Positions 33,336-44,027 of a stretch of 64,000 nucleotides of DNA are shown piece by piece; within the stretch, counting starts at the first letter, position 1; each line of letters starts with the position of its first letter. Source of the stretch: Dryococelus australis. Lineage: Eukaryota > Arthropoda > Insecta > Phasmatodea > Phasmatidae. The translations under genes were made by a program, and so were the position numbers. Below the pieces are notes generated by a model. The model searched no databases. It had not been told where the DNA came from and saw nothing but the letters and a program-made list of their open reading frames with translations. The DNA is taken from contig CM057002.1 of assembly GCA_029891345.1 (NCBI GenBank), positions 67,474,590-67,538,589 of the forward strand, read 5' to 3'.

Positions 33336-34196
33336 ACATCGAGTGCTGGGAACTATTATCATTACTTTGCTGCCAACCTAACTGCATACCGCTGTGTGAT
33401 GCAGTACTTAAGTAGTTATGTGCAGCGATTTTTTTTTCGAATATTTGTTTCAACAGTCCTTACTTAGCCCTGAACTGTGCGTACTTATAGGCCTACCGTA
33501 TGCATTCCAAAGTTACAGCTACAATATAAAAAAAATTATGGTAAACTTCCTAAACTGTAATGGAAATTTCTAACATATACAATGTGTGGCTATAGCACTA
33601 CACGTCAGGTTGGAAAGATAGGAATGCTTAGCATCGCTACTATTCTAAGTTAGGAACTTCCCTATGCATTTGACTCCTTCCTGAGCAACTGTAGGAACGT
33701 TACGATGCATGTGTAGGAAAATAATTTACCAAAACGCCTTGTCACTGTACGTATACACAGATGTGGTTAATTTACAAATAATATCTTAGTGTGTAATATT
33801 CGCTTGTCCGCGCACTTGTTGACATGTGACGTCAGCTGTCGTCTGTTAGAACAACGTCCTCTTTGTTTTCACATTATCAGGGCGAGGAAAATGTCGCGTT
33901 TTAAACCACCTGCAGCTCAGCCCTCACAGTCCTGTGTACTTCTGTTCACTGGCTGCTGCTTCAGTGTGTAGCCAGGTAGCACGGTGCTTGTTTCTTTGCA
34001 CGTCAGTTATTAGCTATGAGTTCTCCTGGGCGTGTCTAATAAACTGTGAACCAATTGAAAACATTGCAGGAATGTGCGCATGTGTTCGAATTCTAGATTG
34101 TCGTAGAATGAATTCGCGAAATTTTTTAGTCCCTACACATTATAAATGATATATTCATTTTATTTACTCACTAAATATTCATGAATCAGTGATTTC
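33336..34196. other. Intergenic stretch, no gene seen
   Basis: Between 33600 and 33730 the word taggaac/taggaa recurs. No ORF over 71 codons. Confidence 0.3.
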
Positions 34197-34316
34197 AATT
34201 AGTAAAACTATTTCACTGGATAGTGAGCGAATGAGATGTATCTGCTAGCGGATTAGTAGAACTATTTCACTGGATAGTGAGAGAATGAGATGTATCTGCT
34301 AGCGGATTAGTAAAAT
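34197..34316. repeat. 54-bp tandem repeat, 2.2 copies
   Basis: Unit starts gattagtagaactatttcac and ends tctgctagcg; two units plus a partial third. Confidence 0.9.
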
Positions 34317-34432
34317 GCATGAGGTTTCACTGTCTGGCCAAGTAGTTCACTAGCAAATAAAATTGTCAGTAAAATTGCACCGAGTCAAGTGGAAAAGTTT
34401 CAACAGAGAAGTTTTAACTGCATATGTTTGTA

Positions 34433-34671
34433 CAGGCTATTCACGGTAAAATGAGCACTTTTTTAAGGCCCTGCTAAATTTTTCCTTTCAATTAATTTCT
34501 ACCTTTCCGCCACTTTTTAGTGTAAACATTACAATACGACTAACAAACGCAGTGTATATATTTCATCACTCTCAATAGTTAACGTCTGTGACTGCAATGA
34601 AATATATTTATTAGGGGTTAATGCATATTGGGAGGACCTTAAAAAGTGCTCACTTGACCGCGAATTGCCCA
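34433..34671 (+). mobile_element. MITE family B, short form (B4)
   Basis: Left caggctattcacggtaaaat then gagcactttttaa; right aaaaagtgctcacttgaccg then cgaattgccc. About 239 bp. Confidence 0.82.
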
Positions 34672-34957
34672 TAATGTAAGGGACTCTTCACGCCAAGCAC
34701 TGTAGACATTGCCCATCAGTGATTCCGACTGCTCTGTATTGGATTTCCTTTCCTTTCCTATATTTGTCGACACGTGGTGGCACTCCAGTCTGAACCAGCG
34801 CCACATTGTCAGCCATCTTTAACTACACTGGTTACTTGGTGCCTATTTACCTCCAAACAAAACAACGAAACTATATCTATACTGCAAGAACATATCATCT
34901 TGCATTGAGCAAAGAGCATTTAAATATCACAGAGTATTAAAGAGCATGCATAATAAT

Positions 34958-35211
34958 TAGAGACTCAGAAATTTCACGGATTCATTCGGCGGCAAGCTAG
35001 ACTCCACAATCGAGCCTCAGTTAGTTGTTCATTGATTGTTGGTCCAATATAACCCCATTCGGTTCTCGTTTCCCTTGCACGCTCGTTATCGGTCGAAAGC
35101 GGCCTGGGCGTGCCTAACAAACAGTGCTCCAATAGAGATACGAGATTAAATGTACTTGTTGTTGGCGTCTAACTTGTCCTCAAGTGAATTCGCGACATTC
35201 CCGCAGCTCTA
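34958..35211. mobile_element. hAT-type MITE, family A (A8)
   Basis: Left TAGAGACTCAGAAATTTCAC then ggattcattcggcggcaagc; right cttgtcctcaagtgaattcg then cgacattcc and gctcta. This copy represents a subtype with AAATTTCxCGGATTCATT rather than AAAATTCGCGTTATT. Confidence 0.7.
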
Positions 35212-36278
35212 TGGTCGCACCGGCCTAAGACCGGACTTGGCTCCGCCTTACCGAGTGAAAGAGAGAGGCAGAACGACTTGCAAAGCACCAAGCACAGGTA
35301 ACTGATAGGCACTCCCTCCCACCTGCCGTACCACCGACGTCCAATAGTTTCCTCTCCGGGGGAGAAGTGGCCCGACATTGGCTGAGCTCCCGAGCCCTGA
35401 GTTACAGCGGAGCTACTGTAATAATGATTTAAACAACTATGGTTAACTTAAAAAAAAAAGTATGAAATACCGCTGGTAATATTTGTGCCGCAATAATACT
35501 ATGAAAATTATATTATTTTCACAGCTATTAAAACTAAATGTTGAAATTGATGCATTAAATTAATGCCCGAGTTCCTAAAATTATCACTCAAAATTGTGTT
35601 CCAGAATTTTGTGTTCGCATTTTTTTTTGTGCACAGCTTATTTTCTAAAATGGATTGAAAAATGTATTTAAAATACTCTAATTGGCCAAATATTTACAAT
35701 TTTCTTGTACTGGAACATTTATTTATCACAGGGGTCTTTAAAGTTGTCTAATCGTTTAATTTTTGTAGAGCTTCGTTTGTATTAAAGAAATTTTTGGAAA
35801 GTGATTCTTTATTTCTTATATAAAATGATTTAGAGATTTCCATACATACTTGCGCTCTGTGTAGTTATATGCGTGTGTTTGTGAATATTTGGACAATATT
35901 GTTAGCTCTGTTATAAACACCCAGAAAGTGCCTGCTAAATCAAACTTCCTAGGATACTGTTGGCATGTATCATTGCAGAAAACGATTTATCTGCTTCAAA
36001 GTAATCGCGTGGGAGTTATCGTTCTTTACAAAGTTACAGGATAAGGCCTATGAACATTCACATCGGTGATTTCTCGGAGCCTGATAACACACGTTCTCAG
36101 TAAAGAGCGCTCTACAAATCCAAACAGAGCAATACAGCAGTTCTGTTTGGACAAACTACATACCTGAAGCGAAATACTGCGTGTAAGTGATGGCGGAATA
36201 TCGTGTATCCATTTGAGGACAATTTAGACTTCAAAAAATGTTCGAGTAATTTACTAGTGCAATTAGTATGGGCAGTAG
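35212..36278. other. Intergenic stretch, no gene seen
   Basis: The first 180 bp are GC-rich (perhaps a repeat sharing a motif with 18.07 kb), the rest is AT-rich. No gene recognised. Confidence 0.3.
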
Positions 36279-36470
36279 TTAGACGTACACGAGTCTCGCA
36301 ATTGTATTTGGGAGCAAGCTAGACTTCATAGTACTTTACCTACTCAGGCCACAGCTGCTTAGTTGTTAGTAGGGACAGTCCTGTAGGCTAGACTACCCTC
36401 AGCAATGTACATACATGTGTTTGACATCTAGCTTTTCCTACGATGAATTAGCGAAATTTCCAGTTTCTAG
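36279..36470. mobile_element. hAT-type MITE, family A, shortened (A9)
   Basis: Left gagtctcgcaattgtatttg then ggagcaagctagacttcat; right tctagcttttcctacgatga then attagcgaaatttccagttt. About 190 bp, shorter than its relatives. Confidence 0.55.
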
Positions 36471-36599
36471 TCATAGGCTATTTTCATTCATCTAGAGTTC
36501 ACGTTATAGGGTCACAACATTACTGCCTTCTGGCTACTGACTGAAGATTCGTCTACATACCGTCAAAACAACCATGGTTTAATCATAAATAGGAAAACT

Positions 36600-36667
36600 G
36601 AAACTACGAGTTCTTGAAGTCTAATCTGTCACAGGTTGAAGTATAGCGAAATTCACGGACCTCTCGC
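36600..36667 (+). mobile_element. Family A MITE, right-end fragment
   Basis: ttgaagtctaatctgtcaca then ggttgaagtatagcgaaatt and cacggacctctcg fit the right end. The left end may be near 36475 but is unclear. Confidence 0.4.
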
Positions 36668-36924
36668 AGTGATTTGAAGTATTTCTCTACACGATAGCCT
36701 TCCAAGTTCTAGGCCTTCCTTTGACAGTTATGTCTGGGCGGCTTTATTTATTACTACGTGAAAGACACCTGCTCAATATCCAGTGCCGCAGTGACAAGTA
36801 TGATTGGCTCGCTCAACCAGAAAAAAAACAGCTTTTCACACTCAAGGTAGCCAATAAGGAGACTATCTACAACTGTGTACAGGATATTCAAAACCATCCT
36901 CTGATCACGTTTCTTCGCAATAAT

Positions 36925-37296
36925 TAGAGCTGAAAGATTTGCTAAATTATTTCAAGACAAGCTATAAACAAAGCACAATTACATTCGTGCTGCTATCCCA
37001 ATTGGCTGGGTCAGCTCTTTTTTTTTTTTTTTTTTTTTACAAAAATATTCCTCGGCTAGTTGTATTGTAAAACACGTTAGTTCAGAACCTATTTCGTGGT
37101 TGGTTGGTTTCAACTCTGCCAGCCATTCACAGACGTTCAGTGTATGGAAAACTTAATTATAATTGCCCAATTATAGTACGAAATGTCTTCTCACAAACCC
37201 ACTCAGCCAATAGCCGAAGTCAATTTTCAAGTTTGCACGTACCAAGTAGAAGTCTAGTATGTGCATAAATATTTTCACGAGAAACAGGTGGCCCTA
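36925..37296. mobile_element. hAT-type MITE intermediate between families A and E
   Basis: Left TAGAGCTGAAAGATTTGCTA then aattatttcaagacaagct; complement of right TAGGGCCACCTGTTTCTCGT then gaaaatatt. Contains a 21-T run at 37018-37038. 372 bp, longer than others because of that run and perhaps a further insertion. No clear target duplication. Confidence 0.5.
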
Positions 37297-37334
37297 CTTG
37301 TAGCCGAATTTTCTCATGTGGGACAAAAACTATG

Positions 37335-37382
37335 AGTTGAAGTGTTGCAGTCACGTAGTTCAAGTGTTGCAGTCACGTAGTG
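37335..37382. repeat. 24-bp tandem duplication
   Basis: gaagtgttgcagtcacgtag and caagtgttgcagtcacgtag lie head to tail. Confidence 0.85.
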
Positions 37383-37512
37383 CTTGGTAAGCGCTATACT
37401 TGTGTCCCGTATTTGTCTTGCAACCATGGGGGTGTCTGAACTAACACGTATCATGTTAGCCACAAGGAATACTGGGCACTGAAGCCTTGCTGTGTACAAT
37501 ACTGGTCATAAG

Positions 37513-37784
37513 TAGAGACACCCGGAAATCTCGCGGGCACATTTGCCAACAAGCTATACTCCACAACCCTCTGTATACTCGAGCTTGAGTTAGCTGCTTA
37601 TTGGCTGTCGCTTCAGTGGGCACGTGGCTCGATCCTTGTTTCCCCTGGATGCGCGTTATTCGCTGACAGTCGTCCAGGCTGTGCCTAACAAACTCTGCTC
37701 CAACAGAAGCACAAACTCTAATGTACAAGTAGTTGAATTTCAACTTGTCCTCAAATGAATTCGCGAGAAATTTCCGACTCTCAA
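37513..37784. mobile_element. hAT-type MITE, family A (A10) with 8-bp TSD
   Basis: Left TAGAGACACCCGGAAATCTC then gcgggcacatttgcc; right cttgtcctcaaatgaattcg then cgagaaatttccgactctc. Flanking octamers gtcataag and gtcacaag match at 7 of 8. 272 bp, subtype as A8. Confidence 0.8.
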
Positions 37785-37805
37785 GTCACAAGTATCACTC
37801 ATGTG

Positions 37806-38048
37806 TAGAGACCTGATAAATTCGCGAGTTCAATGACTTGCAGGCTAGACTCTACAGCCATGTGTACAAAATTTGCCGATGTCAGCTGTGAGTTGGTTGT
37901 CTACCGTCACAGTGGAAGGCGACGATTGGGCAAGTCTTCTCCAGGAGGTGTCAAACACCGTGTGGACCAATGGCTAATGTTATATAAACACACATGTTTT
38001 GAATTATAGTTTGTCCCAAAATGAATCCACGAATTCATCAGGTCTCTA
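37806..38048. mobile_element. hAT-type MITE, family A (A11) with perfect 8-bp TSD
   Basis: Left TAGAGACCTGATAAATTCGC; right aatccacgaattcatcaggt then ctcta, a near-perfect inverted repeat. Flanked by ctcatgtg on both sides (37798-37805 and 38049-38056). 243 bp. Confidence 0.9.
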
Positions 38049-38056
38049 CTCATGTG

Positions 38057-38352
38057 TAGGGACAGGAAAAATTTCGTGTTCTGAAAGAGCTGTAAACTGT
38101 ATTCCACTGTCCAATGTATTTCCTAGTCTCAGCCTTCTGTTCACTGGCTGCTGCTCCAGTGTGTAGCAGGTTTTACCTCAGAGCAGGTGACACGGGATTT
38201 GGTGCTTGTTTCCTTGCAGGTCTCTTATTATCTCAGGGTTCACCCGGGCGTGTCCAATAAACTGTGAACTAATTGTAAACACAACATAAATGTACATATG
38301 TTTGATAACTAGCTTGTCCTAAAATAAATCCGCGACATGTTCCAGTCCTTAC
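38057..38352. mobile_element. hAT-type MITE, family A (A12), sharing its TSD with A11
   Basis: Left TAGGGACAGGAAAAATTTCG; right ataaatccgcgacatgttcc then agtcctta. Flanked by ctcatgtg at 38049-38056 (shared with A11) and 38353-38360. 296 bp. Interior has tgttcactggctgctgctcc and a caataaactgtg block. Confidence 0.87.
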
Positions 38353-38360
38353 TCATGTGC

Positions 38361-38774
38361 AATGCTGAAAGGATCGTGCACACGGCGACTAGGGTTGTTG
38401 TGATCGCAGTTAGCATCAGCGGATGAGAGGAAATGAAGATGGTCTTGACGTAATTACCCAGCAGACAGTGTTGTCGAGGGAGGTGCGTGCTATGTGTAAT
38501 GGCCGCCCTCGGCAGGCAGGCAGACTGTTGCGTGTGCAGACTGTTGCGTGTGCAGATACCACGCAGCAGCGGACGCCATGCTCTGGTTGCCTCAACCTAC
38601 TTACAGCCCATCCTCGCCTCGCTACACGCAAATACACACTACAGTCTATTCGTGGTTCGTTCACACTTCTTTAATCATACCTTTGAGAAATCACCCCAAG
38701 TATGGTTTGTTTGATTCTTTCCTATATATGCCGTATATCACAAGCGTTTTATATCTTGTGTTAACATGAAAGCA
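38361..38774. other. Intergenic stretch with an 18-bp tandem duplication
   Basis: cagactgttgcgtgtg is repeated at 38521-38556. Overlapping ORFs of 73-83 codons in several frames of a GC-rich patch show no conserved motif. Confidence 0.35.
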
Positions 38775-39002
38775 TAGGTCGTTCACGGTAAAGTGAGAAC
38801 TTTTTGAAGCTCTTTCATCTGACATAATAACCAATAAATACAGGGGTCTTGGACTTTTGATTTCCAGTATGGTGAATGTATACACTGTGTTTATTACTCA
38901 CATGGCAGGGTTTACATTAACAAGTGGTGGAAGGATATAAATTCTTTGAAAGAAAAAAGTAACTATGACTTCAAAAGTGCTCACTTTGCAGTGAACAGCC
39001 TA
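38775..39002 (-). mobile_element. MITE family B, short form, inverted (B5)
   Basis: Left taggtcgttcacggtaaagt then gagaactttttg; right ttcaaaagtgctcactttgc then agtgaacagccta. The interior runs opposite to B3 and B4 (atacactgtgtttatta, then ggtttacattaacaagtggt). 228 bp. Confidence 0.8.
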
Positions 39003-39109
39003 CCTTATTTCTGGTTAAATCGAACTTATATTCTATGTATGAATTTTAGTATTTAATTTATAATTAAATTGAATAAAACAGGAAGAAAATAGGGCTGAGT
39101 TGTTGTTCA

Positions 39110-39245
39110 GTTGAGAGGTTTGGGCTGCTCTTAACAGCGAGGTCTTGAGAGTCGATGATGGTGGTGATTGAGGTGAGTATGGAGCAGCGCCGGAATGAAA
39201 GGGCGGGGGAAACTGGAGATCCCCGAGAAAACCCGGTGACGAGCG
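39110..39245 (-). mobile_element. SINE S1, 5'-truncated copy on minus strand
   Basis: On the minus strand: accgggttttctcggggatc, a tccagtttcccccgcccttt block, ttccggcgctgctccatact and tctcaagacctcgctgttaa. The tRNA-like head is absent. Confidence 0.8.
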
Positions 39246-39555
39246 GAAGAGAAGAAATAGGTGTGTTGGTAATGCCTAGTAAGAAATAGATCTTATGCAA
39301 AATATTACTACACTGAGTGGCCACGAATGTGGTGCGCTGTCCCTTTGGTGTGATTTTCCAGACTTGGTTAAGCTTTGTTTACACGAGGAGGAGGAATATC
39401 CTGCGAGCAGAGCTTTATCAGGGTTTCAGAAAAGGGTTAAGTAACCGTGAATGGACTACAATATGTTTTGTTGGCGCCATTTAGTGTGTTGTTGCTGTGG
39501 AATACGGTGCTAAGTGTGATTATATCCTGAATATTTGCAAGGCAATACGCCGTGT

Positions 39556-39722
39556 CATCGAAGTATATGCTGAGGAATTATGTGAGGATGGACTGCGGAT
39601 AAGAAGTATGGGGAAAACCAACTGGGCGAGAGAATGGATAGCAAAGAAGTAACGTGAAGGAGGTTCCAAGCTTCTGGACGAGTTAAAGATCCAGAGAGTA
39701 ATACAAATCACCTAAGAATGAC
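39556..39722 (+). pseudogene. PIF/Harbinger-like transposase, decayed N-terminal fragment
   Basis: The plus-strand frame from about 39557 gives VIEVYAEELCEDGLRIRS, then KTNWAREWIAKK, a stop codon (39650-39652), REGGSKLLDEL, and after a one-base frameshift VKDPESNTNHLRMT. The WxREWxxxR-like start, the G...LLxEL and the (E)DP.S..NHLRM order resemble the N-terminal region of HARBI1-like transposases. The catalytic DDE domain is absent: sequence similarity stops where the 170-bp duplication begins. A motif upstream (aaccgtgaatggactaca, about 39433) is shared with repeat family J. Confidence 0.5.
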
Positions 39723-39723
39723 C

Positions 39724-40063
39724 AGTAACACACAGCTGAACTTGCGAATGCTAGCTGAGGCAATCAGATGTACACAGGCCAATACAAGTGTCGCTTGCAA
39801 ACTGCAACTTGTGGCAGTAAGGTTGGAGAGCTCCAGTATTTTGTTGGCACGATGCCTATGACTAAACCTGCATGCAATAGCACAGGATCTCCCAGTAACA
39901 CACAGCTGAACTTGCGAATGCTAGCTGAGGCAATCAGATGTACACAGGCCAATACAAGTGTCGCTTGCAAACTGCAACTTGTGGCAGTAAGGTTGGAGAG
40001 CTCCAGTATTTTGTTGGCACGATGCCTATGACTAAACCTGCATGCAATAGCACAGGATCTCCC
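39724..40063. repeat. 170-bp tandem duplication, two apparently identical copies
   Basis: Unit starts cagtaacacacagctgaact and ends agcacaggatctccc. I see no difference between the two copies, so the duplication is very recent or an assembly artefact. The 87-codon plus-strand ORF and 68-codon minus-strand ORF across it are repeat-derived. Confidence 0.93.
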
Positions 40064-40315
40064 AGCTTATTGTCACAGTAAATGAGTACGTACTTACACA
40101 GAAGCAAACTTGTGCGGCAGCTGAAGTAAGCACGTCTGGTCGCTTCTTGGCACAGAGTGGAAAAAAACCCACGGGTTCAACGACCTGACAAAAACAGGCC
40201 CAAAAACACAAGTAAGGAAACGCCACGTCTGGAAATTTCTTGATTTTGATTTACAATTTGATTTATTGACATGAATAGTGATGTATAATGACGTGTAGAA
40301 TATGTACAACAAAAT

Positions 40316-40655
40316 AGTACAACACAGCATGCCAGCCATAGTTAATAGTACAACACAGCATGCCAGCCATAGTTAATAGTACAACACAGCATGCCAGCCA
40401 TAGTTAATAGTACAACACAGTATGCCAGCCATAGTTAATACTACAAAACAGTATGCCAGCCATATTTAATGGTACCACACAGCATGCCAGCCATAGTTAT
40501 AGTACACCACAGCATGCCAGCCATAGTTAATAGTACAACACAGCATGGCAGCCATAGTTAATAGTACAAACCAGCATGCCAGTCATATTTAATAGTACAA
40601 CACAGCATGCCAGCCATAGTTAATAGTACAACACAGCATGCCAGCCATAGTTAAT
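40316..40655. repeat. 31-bp minisatellite, about 11 copies
   Basis: Unit agtacaacacagcatgccag then ccatagttaat. Units in the middle are more diverged (aaaacagtatgcc, catatttaatggt), while the first three and last two are nearly identical. Confidence 0.96.
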
Positions 40656-41160
40656 AGGCTCTTCTGTCGTATAGGGTAGCAGCAAATGCAGTAAAAAAAA
40701 GTGCAAGTAGCGTGTAATGACTGAAACAAAACTAACCAAGTAAGTTCATGAGGAAATTAACCAAAACCTCTATTTAAAATGCAGATATTACAAACAACGT
40801 TTGAACGAAAAAAAAAAAAAAGAGACACTGTAAAATTATACGAGCCAATTAAATACAAGCAGCACTGCCTACTGCGCAGTGACATAACATACGGAAAATA
40901 ACGGCAAACAAAATAACCAAGAATTCGGAGCGCTGCTACTATTAGTACACTGCATTTAGTACAGTGATAATGGAAGTGACTGTGTACATAGGAAAGTGGG
41001 TAGTACAACCAACAGGAGAGGAACAACTAAATAAAATGGAAGAACATGTGTAACTGTGACTCACTGTTATCAGGCACCATATGTGCATAAGTGTGATTGA
41101 CAGCTGTTGTAAAATGAAATGTATTTGCAGTGCATCAGACGGCTGGTGGTGACATGTAAT
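40656..41160. other. Intergenic stretch, no gene seen
   Basis: Two poly-A runs (40694-40702 and 40809-40821). An 89-codon minus-strand ORF lacks any recognisable motif. Confidence 0.3.
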
Positions 41161-41640
41161 TAGAGACGTGCAAAATCCTCGGTGTTATTTGGTAAAGGTT
41201 GTTCACGATAAAGTGAGTACTTTAGAAATTAACCTTAGACGAAAGTCACTACACTGCATGCATATATTTTAACTGGCGCACTGAGTGACATTCGCCCAGT
41301 AAAGTTGGATGGAAAGTAGTTCCATATCTTAACGACGAATAAAACGTTTTATGTAACAAACTGCGATAGCTTAAAATTAATTCTTTCGCTTACTGTTTTT
41401 TTTTTTTAATGCATCGGAGTGTAAAAATGAGCAGTCGTAACGTATTTACTTTCTTAATAATTTCGCAGTTTCATTTGACCGATGCATGACTAAAGTGACG
41501 GGGCGCATGGAAATGTTAATTTTACATAAGGCGAAAGAATACACAACGTGTACAGAAGTAGATTTTTAGCTGGGTTTTGAAAAGTGTCATTTTACCGTGA
41601 ACAGCCTATGACATGCTAGACTTCACTGTCATATACCAAG
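41161..41640 (+). mobile_element. hAT-type MITE, family A (A13), interrupted by B6
   Basis: Left TAGAGACGTGCAAAATCCTC then ggtgttatttggt; after the B6 insertion the A sequence resumes as gacatgctagacttcactgt. In intact copies these blocks are adjacent. The right end beyond 41640 is not recognisable. Confidence 0.65.
41197..41606 (-). mobile_element. MITE family B, long form, inverted (B6), nested in A13
   Basis: Left ggttgttcacgataaagtga then gtacttta; right gaaaagtgtcattttaccgt then gaacagcc. Interior is inverted relative to B1 and B2 (ggcgcactgagtgacattcg, then a tttacataaggcgaaagaat block). About 410 bp. Confidence 0.82.
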
Positions 41641-41803
41641 TTGAGCGGAATTGGTGATTCTGTTGTCAATTACCGGCGTCAATTACCTGTCTGATCGCTT
41701 TACTACTGAGCCACTTCAATAGTTGTTGAAACTGACCTGAGGACATGCAACACAAATTGTCGGCAGGGATGGATCTAGGCTTTCCTTTGCCCGGGCCAGA
41801 AAT

Positions 41804-42096
41804 TATGATGATGGATTGTCGGGGAAAAAGTCGACTGTTTGCTAGGATTCAACGTACTGTACACATGTCCAACAGTTTTCTATCCTTATTGGCTGGCATG
41901 CATTTATGAACCTACTTCCCCATTTCACTGGACCAATGAGGATTCTAATACCATAAGGTAAAACGTTCGTGATTGGTCTGCAAACAACTTAGCCGAATCA
42001 GAACTTTGTTCATCCAATCATGAAAGAATAAACAAGTTAAAGGGTTATAGAACACAATGTCGGTTCAATAATTTTTGCTATTTTCCATCATCTCTA
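41804..42096. mobile_element. hAT-type MITE, family F (F2)
   Basis: Collinear with F1 through gtcgactgtttgctaggatt, ccttattggctggcatgcat, ccccatttcactggaccaat, atcatgaaagaataaacaag and ttttgctattttccatcatc. The 5' terminus is degraded and no target duplication is visible. It preserves four CCAAT/ATTGG boxes. Confidence 0.78.
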
Positions 42097-42420
42097 ATAA
42101 TGAGTAAAAGTCAAAATATTATTAGCTATTGCACAGTTATTTTTTCTTTTCAGTCGTTCAATTTTTATTCCACAGTTTTATCAGTCTAAGAATATTCACC
42201 TCATCCGACGCCTGCTGTAACCCTGAGGCAGGGGCATACTGACAATCCCCACCCCCACCCCCACCCACTACCCTTTTTTCCATCCTCCTAAATCCGTCCT
42301 TGGTTGTCGGCCAATGGCAGGAGTCAAGCGAGAATACATCTTGTACATTAACCTGCATTCGGACACCAAGTAACGCGCATTTTATACGCCCTTCCTAGTG
42401 GTTAACCCATACACTAGGGC

Positions 42421-43055
42421 GAGTGAGTGACTGGTGAGATTTGGGCGGCTCTTAAAGCAGATTAATACCCACCATCTTGGATTTATGGAATTTTTGCCAT
42501 AATCTGGAAATACAGTTTTGTATCATGTTTTTTTTTTTGGAACGACAGAGCACAGAGCATTGCCGAATGTATTGTCGACGGTCAGTATTTCTTTATTACT
42601 GTTGATATCGTCGCCTTTCTAATAGTTCGCGAGAAATAATCTCGTGTTTCGCCCCGACAGTTACCAGCTAAAAATGAATAAATGTAGCGGAGCTGTGGCA
42701 GTTCTATAAAGTTTGTGAAGTTGTTATTTAGGATATAAGCCTATCGTGCGGGGAATTTAAATACGCTTTCTAAAATAAAAGTTTTGGAGAAAAATCTATA
42801 AATTCAAGATGGCGGGTGGGAATCAGCCTTAACATCGAGATCTTGAGAGCCGATGAGGGTGAAGTGAGGTGAGTATGGAGCGGCACCGGAATGAAAGGGT
42901 GAGGGAAACAGGAAATCCTCGAGAAAACCCGCCGCTCAGCGGCATAGTCCGGCACGATTCCCACTTGCGAAAATCCGGGAGTGACCCGGCCGGAGCCCGG
43001 TTCGCCTTGGTTGGGAGGCGAGCAGTCTAACCGCTCAGCCTCCGTGGCCCCTTGG
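42421..43055 (-). mobile_element. SINE S1 on minus strand, split by a TTAA-flanked element
   Basis: The head lies at 42960-43052 (on the minus strand cacggaggctgagcggttag, tcgcctcccaaccaaggcga, then gtcactcccggattttcgca), the body at 42835-42960, and the tail at 42421-42455 (ttaagagccgcccaaatctc then a cactc repeat). Between body and tail sits the 373-bp element. Without it the SINE is full length. Confidence 0.87.
42456..42828. mobile_element. TTAA-flanked MITE (piggyBac-like target), nested in SINE
   Basis: The left end agcagattaatacccaccat then cttggatttat and the complement of the right end ggctgattcccacccgccat then cttgaatttat are imperfect inverted repeats of about 35-40 bp. TTAA is present on both sides (42452-42455 and 42829-42832), while an uninterrupted SINE has a single TTAA at that spot. 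This is the duplication piggyBac-type transposases make. No coding capacity. Confidence 0.85.
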
Positions 43056-43230
43056 CGTCGTGTCGAACTGTCTACTGGGTGGTGGGGAATGTTCCCTATC
43101 GGCTGGGCTGAGTACGTTACCAGTAGCTTGTAGACGAACTGTGTTCCACCATGTAGCTGGTGTGTGCCGGCCTACTCGCCTAGTGTGTGCCGCTGTACAA
43201 GCCTCACTCTGGTCGGTGCACGACTTCCTA

Positions 43231-43468
43231 TAGGCTGTTCACGGTAAAATGAACACTTTTTAAGGCCCTTATAAATTTTTCTTTTCATCCAATTTCCATC
43301 TTCCTGCTGCTTTTTAATATAAACATTGCAATGTGACCAATGAACACAGTGTATACATTTCACCACCATCAAAATGTATTGCCTGAGGCTGCAATAAGAT
43401 ATATTTATTAGTGGTTAATGCCTGTTGGGAGGGCCTTAAAAAGTGCTCACTTTATCGTGAACAGCCTA
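43231..43468 (+). mobile_element. MITE family B, short form (B9)
   Basis: Left taggctgttcacggtaaaat then gaacactttttaa; right aaaaagtgctcactttatcg then tgaacagccta. Flanked by TA on both sides. 238 bp, the cleanest short copy. Confidence 0.88.
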
Positions 43469-44027
43469 TAGAAAAGAAACTCACAATCTTATCTGTCATC
43501 TAACTTGATGTTACATACTTGCCGACACAAATATGAACACACTGACTCCCCTCGTTGTTATCAGAGACTTTGTGATGGTGACATTCCGTCCGAACTTGAG
43601 AAGAATCACCTCCATGAATGGACGTAACGTATGTTTTTACTATCTTGAGTCACGAATGCTGATACACGGCATATCGCTGAGTTACTTCAAAATGCAGTGT
43701 ACATGTTAACGGAGATTGCAATGGTTTGCTGTTCGCTTAAAACCTGAAATAGTGAAAAAAACAGCCATACATATAAAACCCAGAGGAAATGAGATTACTG
43801 TTACAGCGCGGCTGAATTTCTCTGATTTTCAAGTCCGCATCATGGCGTTGTAAAATGGCTTCGTATTCGTTTGCCATTGCAATGAGCACATTACTCAGAC
43901 TTGGTGGACATTCACGTTACGTCACGTTTTGAGAAAGGAATAATTATTGGCGTGGTTGATATGGAAGCCGCCAGATAACGAGCATGGGCATGAGTGGACA
44001 GAAAGGAGCAGAGCTCGTTTGACGTTG
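43469..44027. other. Intergenic stretch, no gene seen
   Basis: Nothing recognised. Confidence 0.3.
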
